Origin: Hyphomicrobium sp. 99
GTDB lineage: Bacteria; Pseudomonadota; Alphaproteobacteria; Rhizobiales; Hyphomicrobiaceae
DNA length: 64,000 nt
Direction of reading: 5' to 3'
Assembly (NCBI RefSeq): GCF_000384335.2
Contig: NZ_KQ031382.1
Coordinates: 3,421,545-3,485,544, forward strand
This document shows, one piece after another, positions 24,381-33,010 of the stretch. Position 1 is the stretch's first letter. Each line of letters begins with the position of its first letter. The translations under genes were made by a program, and so were the position numbers. Under the pieces are notes generated by a model. It was not told where the DNA came from and made no database searches. It saw only the letters and a program-made list of their open reading frames with translations.

Positions 24381-25042
24381 TTCGACTCTCCAACCTTCGA
24401 TTTGATGAAGACAAGCATCTCAGCAACCCATTGGCCGGCTGTCTTCTCACTGACCCCCAGTACCCCGCTGATCGAGGTCGTCCCCTTACCCGGTTTCAAC
24501 GGCACACCCTGCAGGTGCAGCCGGACCGCAAGGCGTTTGCGTTCATCCGGCACCAACCGTAAAATTCGCTCCAGATCTGCCCGGAGTTCCGCAAGCTCTG
24601 TGGCGCCGGTAGCCGCGATCATACCTTCGGCGTCATCAAGAGAGATCGAGTCCGGTGTCGTCGCCAGCTTCTTGCGCTCTTCCCTGACCGCATCGATCGT
24701 CCTGGTCTTCACCACGGCCCCGTAGCGCGTCTCCATCTGCCTGCCGTCTGCAGAATTCGGATCGAGCACTGCCGCTATTAGCTGATGGTGAACCCGCTCA
24801 GTGATTTCCTTCCCGTTGTTCCGCCATCCGCTGTTGACCCGGTTTCCGACATCTTTCAGGATGATCCGGTTGAGGAACGCCATCAGCTCACTGAATACGC
24901 GCTTATCCGCCTGGATCGCACGGTGTCGCACAGCCTTGATGACGTCTTCACGCCTCAGCCGTTCGATCTCGCCGGACGCTGCAATCACGTCCGACCATCC
25001 TTTCAAGTCGTCGGGCGGAGGCGCCCCCTTCGTTTCACTCAT
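24377..25042 (-). CDS. Sigma-70-family-like (ECF-type) factor
   Basis: The 221-residue protein has a region-2-like helix bundle (about residues 35-130, with VNSGWRNNGKEITERVHHQL and VVKTRTIDAVREERKK). A region-4-like helix-turn-helix follows near 165-215 (ILRLVPDERKRLAVRLHLQG, VLGVSEKTAGQWVAEML). No sigma 1.1 or region 3 is present, as in ECF factors. It heads the operon with the XRE-like and ImmA-UvrD genes. The promoter-like element at 25078-25107 is repeated before the ubiquitin-like gene, suggesting that the factor drives itself and the conjugation operon. Confidence 0.7.
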   Translation of the reverse strand: MSETKGAPPPDDLKGWSDVIAASGEIERLRREDVIKAVRHRAIQADKRVFSELMAFLNRIILKDVGNRVNSGWRNNGKEITERVHHQLIAAVLDPNSADGRQMETRYGAVVKTRTIDAVREERKKLATTPDSISLDDAEGMIAATGATELAELRADLERILRLVPDERKRLAVRLHLQGVPLKPGKGTTSISGVLGVSEKTAGQWVAEMLVFIKSKVGESK

Positions 25043-25077
25043 AATCAGCCCTCGCCCTGATGGCCCTTCTCACCCTC

Positions 25078-25107
25078 TAAGCGTATCGGCGCAGAAAAAA
25101 GCGGAAG
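25078..25107 (-). promoter_or_regulatory. Sigma-specific promoter-like element before the sigma gene
   Basis: On the minus strand CTTCCGCTTTTTTC (25094-25107), 8 bp, then TACGCTTA (25078-25085) lies 35 nt before the sigma start codon. It shares the 14-mer, spacing and downstream TGAG with the element at 20399-20428. It probably mediates autoregulation. Confidence 0.72.
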
Positions 25108-25379
25108 CGGCCCGTCATCTAATTGATTTCGCGGCCGGTTCTCAAGCTGCAACACACTGAAAGGAGGTCATCGCATGTACTGAAATGTAAGGGGGGCTGA
25201 AGACTGTCTCCGTAGGACATGGAGGCACGACGTCTAGTTTCGGGTCAGCAATGTGCAGGCCGTATCTTAACCGCAGACAGACTTAGGCAGTAACACTGCC
25301 GTAGGATGTCCGCGCCGACCCTGCGGTCGTCCGAAATTGGGCTAACGTGAGCAGGTTTGTGGCCGCCGACGCGAGGCCG
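25108..25379. other. Intergenic region between the sigma operon and a broken gene
   Basis: It contains a strong plus-strand ribosome binding site (AAGGAGG at 25161-25167) followed by a two-codon ORF (ATG TAC TGA at 25175-25183). No longer gene is supported. The rest shows no clear structure. Confidence 0.35.
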
Positions 25380-25945
25380 TCAAACCATCGATGTATCGGG
25401 GAGCCCGAGCTTCTTGCAATAAGCCACTAATGACGCATTTTTCGGCAGCTCGAACGTCTCGTCGCTGATTGGGTTGCCTTGCCAGATTCTCGGTGCCTGC
25501 GGCACGTTCGTACGATTGTGATAGAGTAGATGCCCGGAGCCAGTTGCCCTGATCGAAAGACGGGGGTCCCGCACGAAAAGCACCCGCGTCCCGCTCTTCG
25601 GAGGAGTGAATCGACGAGCTTGCCGTCGGACTGTTCCCATACACTATGAAAATCGCCCACGATGACAGCGTTGCTGCCCTGGCGGAATCTCCAAAGCGCC
25701 CAACCGTGAATGCGCCGGCCGCCACGCTGCTGCACGATATGTTTAGACGATACGTGACAGAACTTTGGTTCGTAACCTCCGCCCAGGTCCTCGAAATCCA
25801 CGAACACAGGGCTGCTCAAATTCCACAGCTTCAAATATTCGAGAACGTCGGCATCTGATCCAGAACCCGGCAGCTCCATCTTGTCCTCCTTGCTGCTCGC
25901 CCCATTTCGCTTTTCGTGCTCAAACAGCGGCAGTTGGCCAGTCAT
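25380..25945 (-). pseudogene. Frameshifted gene of a conserved hypothetical family
   Basis: The first frame (from 25945) encodes MTGQLPLFEHEKRNGASSK and reaches HGWALWRFRQGSNAVIVGDF and HSVWEQSDGKLVD. The second frame continues the same protein with FTPPKSGTRVLFVRDPRLSI and ends at 25380. The switch is a one-nucleotide shift near 25610-25620. Related proteins read GWA-W...E-HAVW...G-L-DiTP...ILF-PDP in one frame, so the two halves clearly belong together. It is most likely a pseudogene; a sequencing error cannot be excluded. Confidence 0.65.
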
Positions 25946-26298
25946 GAACTGAGCTGCGTTGCCAGGCTCACGGTGCCCAAATTATCCAGGCGGCCGACTG
26001 GCTCTCATCGAAGCCACACCTCAGATTCCGGACCTGGTCTTTTGTGCTCGCACTTTGCCGGTCGCACACCGCTCGATGTCGGCAATTGAGATTCAGCGGC
26101 CGTTCATATCGGCATGACCTACAGCATACAGCCCCTACGCACAGTCATTTGCCTCGATTAATGCAGGCATTCTTTTCGTAATACAACGCCCCATTTTCTA
26201 TTGAAAATTCGTCTTTTCGCTGGCCATTTCCGGCCGGTATGGGGAATAGAACTCCACCTCGCCATCATTGCAAAGCGAGCGAGGTCTCCGTGGCAGGC
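25946..26298. other. Intergenic region, nothing recognised
   Basis: The 353 bases upstream of the frameshifted gene contain an AT-richer stretch near 26150-26220. I see no gene, terminator or repeat that can be supported. Confidence 0.35.
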
Positions 26299-26871
26299 TC
26301 AATGAGCTTCAGCAGTATTGGGAGAAGGGGCCTTGTCCGACTTCTCTTGCTCGAGTTTCAATTTACAGTTTGTCTCTGCAAACTGTAGCGCGACCGCCAA
26401 ACCTTCAACCTCATAAGTGTTCTGCGATTGGATCGAATCGTCGATCTTGATTGCTATCCCGAAGCGCTTTTTTGCGGCTAATGCCCGATTGAACAAGGCT
26501 AACACGTTAGGTCCGTTGCCCATGAAGCGGTAGCTGTTCGAAATGATGTCCCAAGAAGCCGGAACTTCAACTCGCGGATCATTGTCCACGATAACAACCA
26601 GTGACATCTTCGGATTGGTTTTGAGGTACTTGGTATCGTCGTCATTTGGCTTCCTGCCGTCGGGAACATAAATAAGAGTCGGCTCGCTTTGCCCAGCGGT
26701 GCAGCTGAACCCCGCTTCTGCAGCGCTAAAAATGTTCCCTTGCGTAACGTAGCTATAGTAGCTGTCGCCGTTGAAGGCGTCTGCATATGTATGCGTTTGC
26801 CATTCCGCCAACGCCGGCGTTGCGATCAGAAGAGCGAGCCCGACTGAAAATAAAATTCTTCTCATAGTCAT
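26299..26871 (-). CDS. Secreted protein of unknown function
   Basis: The 190-residue product starts MTMRRILFSVGLALLIATPA with a signal peptide ending near ALA-EW. The mature part contains two cysteines (AGFSCTAGQ, ETNCKLK) that could form a disulphide. It shows an alternating alpha/beta pattern with LIYVPDGRKPNDDD, VVIVDNDPRVEVP and FGIAIKIDDSIQ. GGGAATG lies just upstream of the chosen start; the in-frame ATG two codons later is an alternative. I recognise no family. It shares strand and secretion with the next two genes (27287 and 27826), but gaps of more than 80 nt argue for separate transcripts. Confidence 0.6.
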   Translation of the reverse strand: MTMRRILFSVGLALLIATPALAEWQTHTYADAFNGDSYYSYVTQGNIFSAAEAGFSCTAGQSEPTLIYVPDGRKPNDDDTKYLKTNPKMSLVVIVDNDPRVEVPASWDIISNSYRFMGNGPNVLALFNRALAAKKRFGIAIKIDDSIQSQNTYEVEGLAVALQFAETNCKLKLEQEKSDKAPSPNTAEAH

Positions 26872-27286
26872 TCCCGTGAACATGCTGCCTTCCAATTCGC
26901 TTACACTTTCGACCGTCAAAGAATCTGCGCACGAACACATCGCAGCAGACTAGGCGCGGATCGAAGCCTGCCCGGAGTCCATAGATATCTCCTGCTACGT
27001 CGGACAGGCACTGTGTCGTCTCGTGTTTGAACAGAATTTTCGTAGGGCTCGCGGTAGATTTCGCCGGGTTGTGGTGAACGCACCGACGAACATCTCGAGG
27101 CCGAGACTAAAAGGCTCGGCTTCGAGCATGATTTGTGGCTCGATGACGAATTGGGGGCTTGAGAGAGCTGGCGAACTATAGCCCCGGCGCTCGCGTTGAA
27201 GACCTACGCCAAAGGATTGAACCAGAAGGCGACGGCCAGCTCTCCTAGCGCCACTTGAATGCACGCCCCGGCTTCGTCTATCTGGC
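26872..27286. other. Intergenic region, nothing recognised
   Basis: The 415 bases between two genes for secreted proteins contain only incidental frames. I see no convincing regulatory or RNA feature. Confidence 0.35.
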
Positions 27287-27742
27287 CTACCGTCCTCTGA
27301 CCGTGTCGGCCATAATGCCGGGCATGAAGCCGTGTATGTCGCTGCGCACTTCGCCCTCCACGGTCGCGCGGCAGCCGGTAGCACAATTGGTGACGATCCA
27401 TTTCCGCATTTCGCGGGGCACTTTCGAGATGTCCACGGCAATGCCGTTCATGTCGAAAGCAGTAGCCGGGTCCGTGAGCATGAACATATCGCCCACATAC
27501 ATGCCTTTTCCCAAGGTCCGAATTCGCTGGCCCTCAAGCTCTTTGATATCGACCTTGAGATCGACGAGCTTAAGATCGGCATAGCTCGCCGTTTCGTGCT
27601 CTTTTGGCGCCGATGGCTGGATCTGATAAGTGCCGTCATCTTTGAGCAAGACCTGACGACCGTCTCCCAAAGTCGCGATCTGGTCGGCGTAGGCAGTTCC
27701 AATCGAGCAGAGGAATAGTACTACAAAGCCAGCTTTTCGCAT
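27287..27742 (-). CDS. Secreted SH3-like hypothetical protein
   Basis: The 151-residue product begins MRKAGFVVLFLCSIGTAYAD, a signal peptide with cleavage after AYA. The mature N-terminus (QIATLGDGRQVLLKDDGTYQ) resembles short beta-hairpin modules of secreted SH3-like proteins. The C-terminal half has a C-x4-C (NCATGCRATVEG) in a beta-barrel-like region, resembling small OB-fold secreted proteins. GGAAG lies 6 nt before the ATG. The function is unknown. Confidence 0.6.
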   Translation of the reverse strand: MRKAGFVVLFLCSIGTAYADQIATLGDGRQVLLKDDGTYQIQPSAPKEHETASYADLKLVDLKVDIKELEGQRIRTLGKGMYVGDMFMLTDPATAFDMNGIAVDISKVPREMRKWIVTNCATGCRATVEGEVRSDIHGFMPGIMADTVRGR

Positions 27743-27825
27743 TTCGCTTCCTATCTAATTAGTCATGCTGACAACAACGCCACAACCACCCGCTCGCCGG
27801 AAAAATCGAAATCCTAAAGCTCGCG

Positions 27826-28407
27826 CTAGTCCGGACACTCCATCATCATTTTTGCAAATACCGGCTTTGCTGAACCGATCGGAATATCTTCCTCGATGGA
27901 ATTTCCTAAAACCGTAAGGGTCGTCACCCTAAGACGAGAACCTGCCATTATCCGTTGAAAATTATCGTCGCCAATGTGAACGGCCCCTATTTGCTGCTCT
28001 ATCTGTGTGGGCAGCTGCATTCCCGATGGCGGATTGTTATCGATCCTGTACTGAAATCCACCGACACCGCCTCGCGCGCGATAGCTTATGTAGAGATCAC
28101 GGCTGGAAATCTGAATGTGCGGTTTCCCTACCGGCAGGAGAAGGCAGGACACCTTGTCGGTCATCGAATCCTTGCTTCGATGAATTTCCCAACCCGAAAA
28201 CCCCGATTGTTGATCTGCCTTTGCCTTGCCCGCCTGTGTGGATTTGCCATCCATTTCCGCCGCCTTTCGGTCGTAACAGGCTAATCGAGCTGACGGATTT
28301 GCAATCGTTTTGCATTCCTCTGCGAATGCCGACTGGGCGGTTGAAATTAGCGTGGCCGAGACGGCCAAGGCAAAAAAACGGTTCTTCTCGATTATAAATT
28401 GCATCAT
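27826..28407 (-). CDS. Secreted protein with C-x(n)-RLACYD motif
   Basis: The 193-residue product has a signal peptide (LAVSATLISTAQSAFA, cleavage before EE). The motif CKTIANPSARLACYDR follows, common to many secreted alphaproteobacterial proteins in which the two Cys probably pair. Residues 70-190 form a beta-rich domain (PHIQISSRDLYISYRARGG) with two further cysteines. No catalytic motif is seen. Type VI accessory VasI-like proteins share this Cys motif, but nothing else here points to type VI secretion. Confidence 0.6.
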   Translation of the reverse strand: MMQFIIEKNRFFALAVSATLISTAQSAFAEECKTIANPSARLACYDRKAAEMDGKSTQAGKAKADQQSGFSGWEIHRSKDSMTDKVSCLLLPVGKPHIQISSRDLYISYRARGGVGGFQYRIDNNPPSGMQLPTQIEQQIGAVHIGDDNFQRIMAGSRLRVTTLTVLGNSIEEDIPIGSAKPVFAKMMMECPD

Positions 28408-28475
28408 ATCCCCCCAATACAGTTCGCCACTATGGCGGGTGGCTATTAATCGTCAAGAGCATAGCCGCAGGGGCA

Positions 28476-29612
28476 TTAGACGACGCGATTATAAGTCTTA
28501 CCATCAAGGACGCGTTGAACTTGATCGGTATTGCGTGCGCCGATCCGCACGACGATCTCCTGAACCGGAAACGAGTTCGCAAGTTCGCGAATAGCACGAA
28601 CTTGATCTACGGAAAGTCGATCGTCACGCCCGCAGATCTGCGCAACTGCCCAGGCGTCGTCTTTCCACTTCTCAGAAACCCAAGGAGCAGGAAGGCCCTT
28701 GCGCGGGTGGTCCCGCAGCCAAGCTTCTAGAATACGGTCCCGCTCGTCGGGCATAGGCACCACGCGATCAGCAAGCATTCCATTTTCGCGTAAGTATCGA
28801 AGTCCGGACTTGCCACCAGGAATCATGTTTAGCCGACGAGCATCGATCCAGTGCCCTTCGACAATCGCTTCCTCTGCCGAATAAAGTGCCTCCAGGTCAT
28901 CGGTAATACCCATCACCTTATGATGGATGTAGGTGACCCGTCCGGCGGCTAGCTCGTCTCGCAGTTTTCTATGAAATAGGAGAGGGCTTCCGGCTTCAAT
29001 GGCCCGGCGGTGTTCAGCCCAGCGCAATTGCCAGCTGCGCGTTGTTACGCCGACGTAGAAGTAACCGTCGCCAGGATATGAACCGCTGTGCCCGAAAATG
29101 TGCTGATAAAGCACGAAGGCTTTCTTTGGCCACGATGACGGGGCGATGAGGTGTTGTGCCGGCGACGAAAAGATTGCGCTTGGAGTTTTGACGTTGAGGA
29201 GCGTTATCGTCGAGTCTCTTCCCAGAGCTTCCAACCGTCCCCCCTCGATGAGCGCCGGATCTTCAACGATTTCCAACCGAATTTCTGGAGTGATGGCGAG
29301 TTCACCCTCTTCGAGCGGTCGTCCGGAGCGAAAGTCGCACGAGCCTACGCCCCGGTGTCCGACTTGCACCCTTTGCTGGGGCACTATGAAAATCGGTTCA
29401 TCACCAAGTGCCACCATGTGCACGACTGGGATCATCTGACCGGGTTTGACCCGCATGAGCCCGCCGCGCTCTCGTGCGACAGTTAGCCAGTGCTTGCCGT
29501 AGCCAGTGCGGCACCAGCTTCGTAGCATTGATTCAACTTCATGCAGGCGCCGGTGCATGACTTTTGGCGCTAGATGTTCCCACCACTGCCTGTTGATTTG
29601 GATCGCTTTCAA
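28476..29612 (-). CDS. GIY-YIG-like nuclease domain protein
   Basis: The 378-residue product starts with TTG, supported by GGAGG 7 nt upstream. Its middle (about 175-285) resembles a GIY-YIG fold: FVLYQHIFG, GYFYVGVTTRSWQLRWAEHR with the YVG and conserved Arg/His, and a Glu in EEAIVEGHWIDARRLNMIPGG ending with Asn. The N-terminal 170 residues contain a beta-rich module possibly of intein/Hint origin (RVKPGQMIPVVHMVALGDEP). The C-terminus has a predicted helix-turn-helix (DQVRAIRELANSFPVQEI). Domain order suggests a mobile-element or homing-type nuclease; activity is not shown. Confidence 0.6.
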   Translation of the reverse strand: MKAIQINRQWWEHLAPKVMHRRLHEVESMLRSWCRTGYGKHWLTVARERGGLMRVKPGQMIPVVHMVALGDEPIFIVPQQRVQVGHRGVGSCDFRSGRPLEEGELAITPEIRLEIVEDPALIEGGRLEALGRDSTITLLNVKTPSAIFSSPAQHLIAPSSWPKKAFVLYQHIFGHSGSYPGDGYFYVGVTTRSWQLRWAEHRRAIEAGSPLLFHRKLRDELAAGRVTYIHHKVMGITDDLEALYSAEEAIVEGHWIDARRLNMIPGGKSGLRYLRENGMLADRVVPMPDERDRILEAWLRDHPRKGLPAPWVSEKWKDDAWAVAQICGRDDRLSVDQVRAIRELANSFPVQEIVVRIGARNTDQVQRVLDGKTYNRVV

Positions 29613-29829
29613 GGCCCTGCCTCCGCGAGCTGTACGCAGGCACGCCGATCCATTTTACGCAGAGCTTTGATTCGCGCTTCCCGTCATTTTAAACCCTCTC
29701 ATAATCGGGAAGCAGTCGGCTAAGATCTAAGCATCATACTTAGACGGCCCTCAGCCGACCGATGCCGCAGAGAGGCTTGAGATTGCACGATAGTCCGTCT
29801 GCCCGGCGGCTTTAGAGAGTGGATATCCA

Positions 29830-30039
29830 ATGCGCCGATGGAAGCGAACAAGACAAGACTTTGCAGAATTTACGAAGGGCCAGGACGTCATTCTTGACGA
29901 ACTGGCAAATGCTGTTTCGGGCGAGATGCTGCTTGATCTTCTGACGTGGCTGGCAGACTTCAAAAGTGCGAAGCAGACGAGTGAGAGGTTTTTAGCCGGT
30001 AAACTTGAGCGCGAGCGAGTTTGGATCTCGAAAAGATGA
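29830..30039 (+). CDS. Small hypothetical protein, 69 aa
   Basis: This basic, helical protein (MRRWKRTRQDFAEFTKGQDV, then LLDLLTWLADFKSAKQTS) has a stop that overlaps the next ATG (ATGA), which supports both frames as real genes. The ribosome binding site is weak. No family is recognised. Confidence 0.45.
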   Translation: MRRWKRTRQDFAEFTKGQDVILDELANAVSGEMLLDLLTWLADFKSAKQTSERFLAGKLERERVWISKR

Positions 30040-30179
30040 TCGCTCGAAGATTTGGGCTGGGTACGGGCTTCTATGGTGAGAAATCGCCTTGGCCCCCAGT
30101 CTATGTATGCGACGAGAAAAATTATCGACTCTGGCTCGACCATGATGGCAGTCTCGGTCGGAAAGATGACCGGACCTGA
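30036..30179 (+). CDS. Small hypothetical protein, 47 aa
   Basis: The ATG overlaps the stop of the previous small gene (ATGA), suggesting coupled translation. The sequence (MIARRFGLGTGFYGEKSPWP, then VYVCDEKNYRLWLDHDGS) looks like a compact beta-rich peptide. No family is recognised. Confidence 0.4.
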   Translation: MIARRFGLGTGFYGEKSPWPPVYVCDEKNYRLWLDHDGSLGRKDDRT

Positions 30180-30556
30180 AGTCGCATTCGAACCAAAACT
30201 AAGCACCTCGGAACACCTCAAACTTTGAGTTGGGAGGCGATTTCTGAAGTGATCCCGCTTGGCCTAATGACTCAAGTTGCGCCTACATAAATAATAGTTG
30301 GTGAGGTCTGTCTCAGATGGCGACCCCGACGGCCCGTGCACAACAGGCACCAACGTCAGACTGGACGCTGCGGGGCGACCCTGCCGGTGGGGTGGACGCT
30401 GCGGCAGGACGCGGGGGCGCGACCCCCATTGGCAGTGGACGCTGCGGCTGTCACCTCCGGTCCCGGCTACCGACGAGTACCGACCCCGACGACATACCGT
30501 GCTTCCGGACCGTGATCCGCTTCGCTAAGAATTGAGGCAATAGAGGATGAGCGAGA
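30180..30556 (+). other. GC-rich region with short direct repeats, no firm gene
   Basis: An open frame from 30317 to 30535 reads as low-complexity Gly/Ala/Arg-rich sequence and has no good ribosome binding site. The region holds three copies of TGGACGCTGCGG (30362-30447). I do not support a gene here. Confidence 0.35.
30362..30447 (+). repeat. Three direct copies of TGGACGCTGCGG
   Basis: Exact 12-nt copies lie at 30362-30373, 30393-30404 and 30436-30447, spaced 31 and 43 nt apart in GC-rich DNA. They may be binding sites upstream of the 30557 gene or a slippage product. Confidence 0.6.
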
Positions 30557-31222
30557 GTGAGCGCGAGCATGAGAGACATAGGCGGTGGGTTCCCCGGTGG
30601 CGGCGGAGACGGCGGCGGCGCGAACGCTGGCATCACGTACACGCTGAAAGTTCAATTGGCCGGACGCCCGAGGCCCAATATGTTTTACATCGCGGGCGGC
30701 GAGAAAGAGGTCGCGCGCCTGCGTGGCCGCGTTGCCGATGGCGGCATCATCGCCTTCAACACGCTGACGCATTCGATCGCGGTGAACCTCGACCACGCCT
30801 TGTGGGTGAACTTCCTCGAAGACTACGGCACATTGAAAGGGACAGGGCCCGGCTGGAAGCTTCCGATCGATAACGATTACGCCGTCGGAATGCTGTTTGC
30901 TGGGCACGAAAAGCCGGTCGTGGTTGCGGTCGATCCCGATGCTAATTCGCCCGTGCGCATGAAGGGCAAGAAGATCCCGGAGCACGAGTTCGACAACGAG
31001 GGCGTCAGCGGCTGGAATTTCCTGATGCACTTCATGATCGATCTTGACGTCTACGGCGACAGCGAGGTGGACGACGCGTTCCTCTCCTTCCCCGACATTG
31101 ACGGCGAAACGTTCCACGTGAACGTCGACCTGTTGCAGCTTGCCGTCATCCCGTTTGAGATCGAAGGCAATCACGACTGCATCGAAGAGAAACCGAAGAG
31201 GCGCAGCCCCAAGAAAAAATGA
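30557..31222 (+). CDS. Hypothetical protein with Gly-rich N-terminus
   Basis: The 221-residue protein has a glycine run (DIGGGFPGGGGDGGGANAG) followed by a globular alpha/beta domain. That domain contains FYIAGGEKEVARLRGRVADG, a VVAVDPDANSP loop, and acidic stretches (FMIDLDVYGDSEVDDAF). It ends in a basic tail, KPKRRSPKKK. Starts at GTG 30557 or ATG 30569 are both possible; AGAGGA lies about 12 nt before the former. I recognise no family and see no signal peptide. Confidence 0.55.
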   Translation: MSASMRDIGGGFPGGGGDGGGANAGITYTLKVQLAGRPRPNMFYIAGGEKEVARLRGRVADGGIIAFNTLTHSIAVNLDHALWVNFLEDYGTLKGTGPGWKLPIDNDYAVGMLFAGHEKPVVVAVDPDANSPVRMKGKKIPEHEFDNEGVSGWNFLMHFMIDLDVYGDSEVDDAFLSFPDIDGETFHVNVDLLQLAVIPFEIEGNHDCIEEKPKRRSPKKK

Positions 31223-31271
31223 CGGACACGACGACACCCGAAACGAAATTGCCAGATACAGTGGGTCAGAG

Positions 31272-31691
31272 ATGAAGACCATCTTGAAGGGCGTTAGCTT
31301 GAGCGTTCTCCTGCCCGCGATTCCGGTCGCCGCCGAGACGCGGGTCGAAGGGGCCATACGACTATCGCAGCTCACGCTCAGCGCTATGGAGTGCACCGTC
31401 TTCGCTAAAGAGGACGCTGAGGCTAATCGGTTGTTTCAAATCGCCATAGACGCGGGGCGAAAATTTCTCGCTCTGGCCCCGACATTGACGCCTGAAGAAC
31501 AGAAAGCCGCAAGCCCACAAATTGCGGTGCTATGGGGAGGCCTGTCGGGTCCATCGGTTGATTTCGTCTTGGGCGAAGCATGGCACGCGATGTCGTCCGC
31601 CGCCTATAAGAAGCTGGGCGATGACACGAAACGCTGGGATACCGAAAAGGTATTCAAGTATGCAGACGCTAATTGCAGGCTCATCCGTTGA
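31272..31691 (+). CDS. Secreted hypothetical protein, 139 aa
   Basis: It starts MKTILKGVSLSVLLPAIPVA, a signal peptide with cleavage near VAA-ET. The mature protein is helical with two cysteines (MECTVFAKEDAEANR and ADANCRLIR) that probably pair. The start at 31272 is the first codon giving a complete signal peptide; GTGGGTCAGAG precedes it. The gene follows the 30557 gene by 49 nt. The function is unknown. Confidence 0.55.
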   Translation: MKTILKGVSLSVLLPAIPVAAETRVEGAIRLSQLTLSAMECTVFAKEDAEANRLFQIAIDAGRKFLALAPTLTPEEQKAASPQIAVLWGGLSGPSVDFVLGEAWHAMSSAAYKKLGDDTKRWDTEKVFKYADANCRLIR

Positions 31692-31728
31692 GCCGTGAGC
31701 AGATTATCTACCTGAATCGAACCACATG

Positions 31729-32631
31729 CTAGGGCAACGGAATGTCAGTGTTGCGTAGCTCTTTTGGAATTTGAGACGCTACATCTGTGGCAGGTTCTTC
31801 GACTTTAGTCATCGCCTGAACCGCTGCCGTGATTTCTGCCGCCCGCCGAAAGGCCTCATCATCAAGATCTCTGCCATGGAGAAAGTTTGCAATGGCAGCC
31901 AGCAACTTCTGCTCGATAGCTCCAAGCAGATAGTAGTAGCCACTAGCGCCAAACTTTTCGATGAACTCGCTCTTCTCGGGCAAGACGGAAATCATCATTG
32001 GCTTTAGGGTATCTTCCTGATTGAGATATCTGATACCACCGTTGCTGAGCGCTTTGAGCACAGCCACAGATTGGATGAGAACGCTCTGGTAGGCCCCGAA
32101 CAACGCCCAGATGTCGGCCGGCACGAAGGGTCGTTCGGAAAGTGCGGAAGCTGGCTTCATATCCAAGCCGTCAAGTCCGGCCATGGTATGCAGATTTTCG
32201 GCAAGCTTCTGCACTCTGGAATCTCCATCTTCCGCCGCTTTGAAAACCTCCTTCAGGTTCAAGTTCGATAGAAAGCGCGCTGCTATTTGCATCTGATCAG
32301 TGGCGATCTTAGCCGACCAGAGCTTTTCAACTGCTTGGAGCCGCCGGACATCAAGCGCCGACTGCCTAGCCGACCGCAACGACAACGTCGCGTCAGCAAT
32401 TGATCGAAGCTGCCTCTCGCGTGCATCGAGTTCTGCGCTGAATTTCTGTTCTGTGCGCCGCAATTCCGATTTCAGATTTTCGATGCGCTGATCAAAATGA
32501 TGCTGAACGAACCCGCCAACATATTTCCCCACCGCTTGTCGAACGAAGGGAAAAGTCAATCCGACGGCCATGAGAAAAATCGAGCCGATGGTAGTGAGCG
32601 CGATAGATGAAAAATCGATGTTGATTGCCAC
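31729..32631 (-). CDS. Membrane-anchored coiled-coil protein
   Basis: The GTG start at 32631 is chosen for GGGGA 8 nt upstream. The product of 300 residues then begins with a single membrane helix (IALTTIGSIFLMAVGLTFPF). A coiled coil at about 35-100 (ENLKSELRRTEQKFSAELDA) and a helical C-terminal domain follow. The topology resembles small membrane effectors of unknown function beside phage-defence genes, but no catalytic motif is visible. Confidence 0.6.
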   Translation of the reverse strand: MAINIDFSSIALTTIGSIFLMAVGLTFPFVRQAVGKYVGGFVQHHFDQRIENLKSELRRTEQKFSAELDARERQLRSIADATLSLRSARQSALDVRRLQAVEKLWSAKIATDQMQIAARFLSNLNLKEVFKAAEDGDSRVQKLAENLHTMAGLDGLDMKPASALSERPFVPADIWALFGAYQSVLIQSVAVLKALSNGGIRYLNQEDTLKPMMISVLPEKSEFIEKFGASGYYYLLGAIEQKLLAAIANFLHGRDLDDEAFRRAAEITAAVQAMTKVEEPATDVASQIPKELRNTDIPLP

Positions 32632-33010
32632 TATCGCTTCCCCGCGTGATGCGAAATCTTCGAGCCCGGTTCGTTCGCATCCATACCACGATGACGGTAT
32701 CGCTCGAAGGACATTGGGGAGCCGATAACTCATCTATCAAAAATCTAAAAGTTTTGATCCCCCTCAAATCATGCTCCGAAATACGGCCTTCTCGTCGATT
32801 ATCAAAACTCCTTCGCTAGCACAGTAGTACCGGCGGTTCCTTGGGTGCCCGGTGAGTCGCTATGTCTTCCGCCGCCGCGCACGCTCAGCAGTCTCGAAGG
32901 TCTGCCCGACTTGAATTGAAGATTCAAAATCAATGGCGGTCAGCCCAAATTCACATTGAAAATTTCTCTTATCGCTAGTAATATATATAGGAGATTCAAT
33001 GAGTTATTGA
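32632..33010. other. Promoter region between divergent genes
   Basis: The region holds the upstream sequence of the membrane coiled-coil gene and, from 32956, the recombinase promoter. Otherwise I see nothing to annotate. Confidence 0.4.
32956..32984 (+). promoter_or_regulatory. Promoter of the second tyrosine recombinase
   Basis: TTGAAA (32956-32961) and TAATAT (32979-32984) are separated by 17 bp. The GGAG at 32990-32993 then serves an ATG at 32999 that opens a three-codon ORF (MSY, stop). Its TGA is immediately followed by the recombinase ATG at 33011. Confidence 0.65.
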
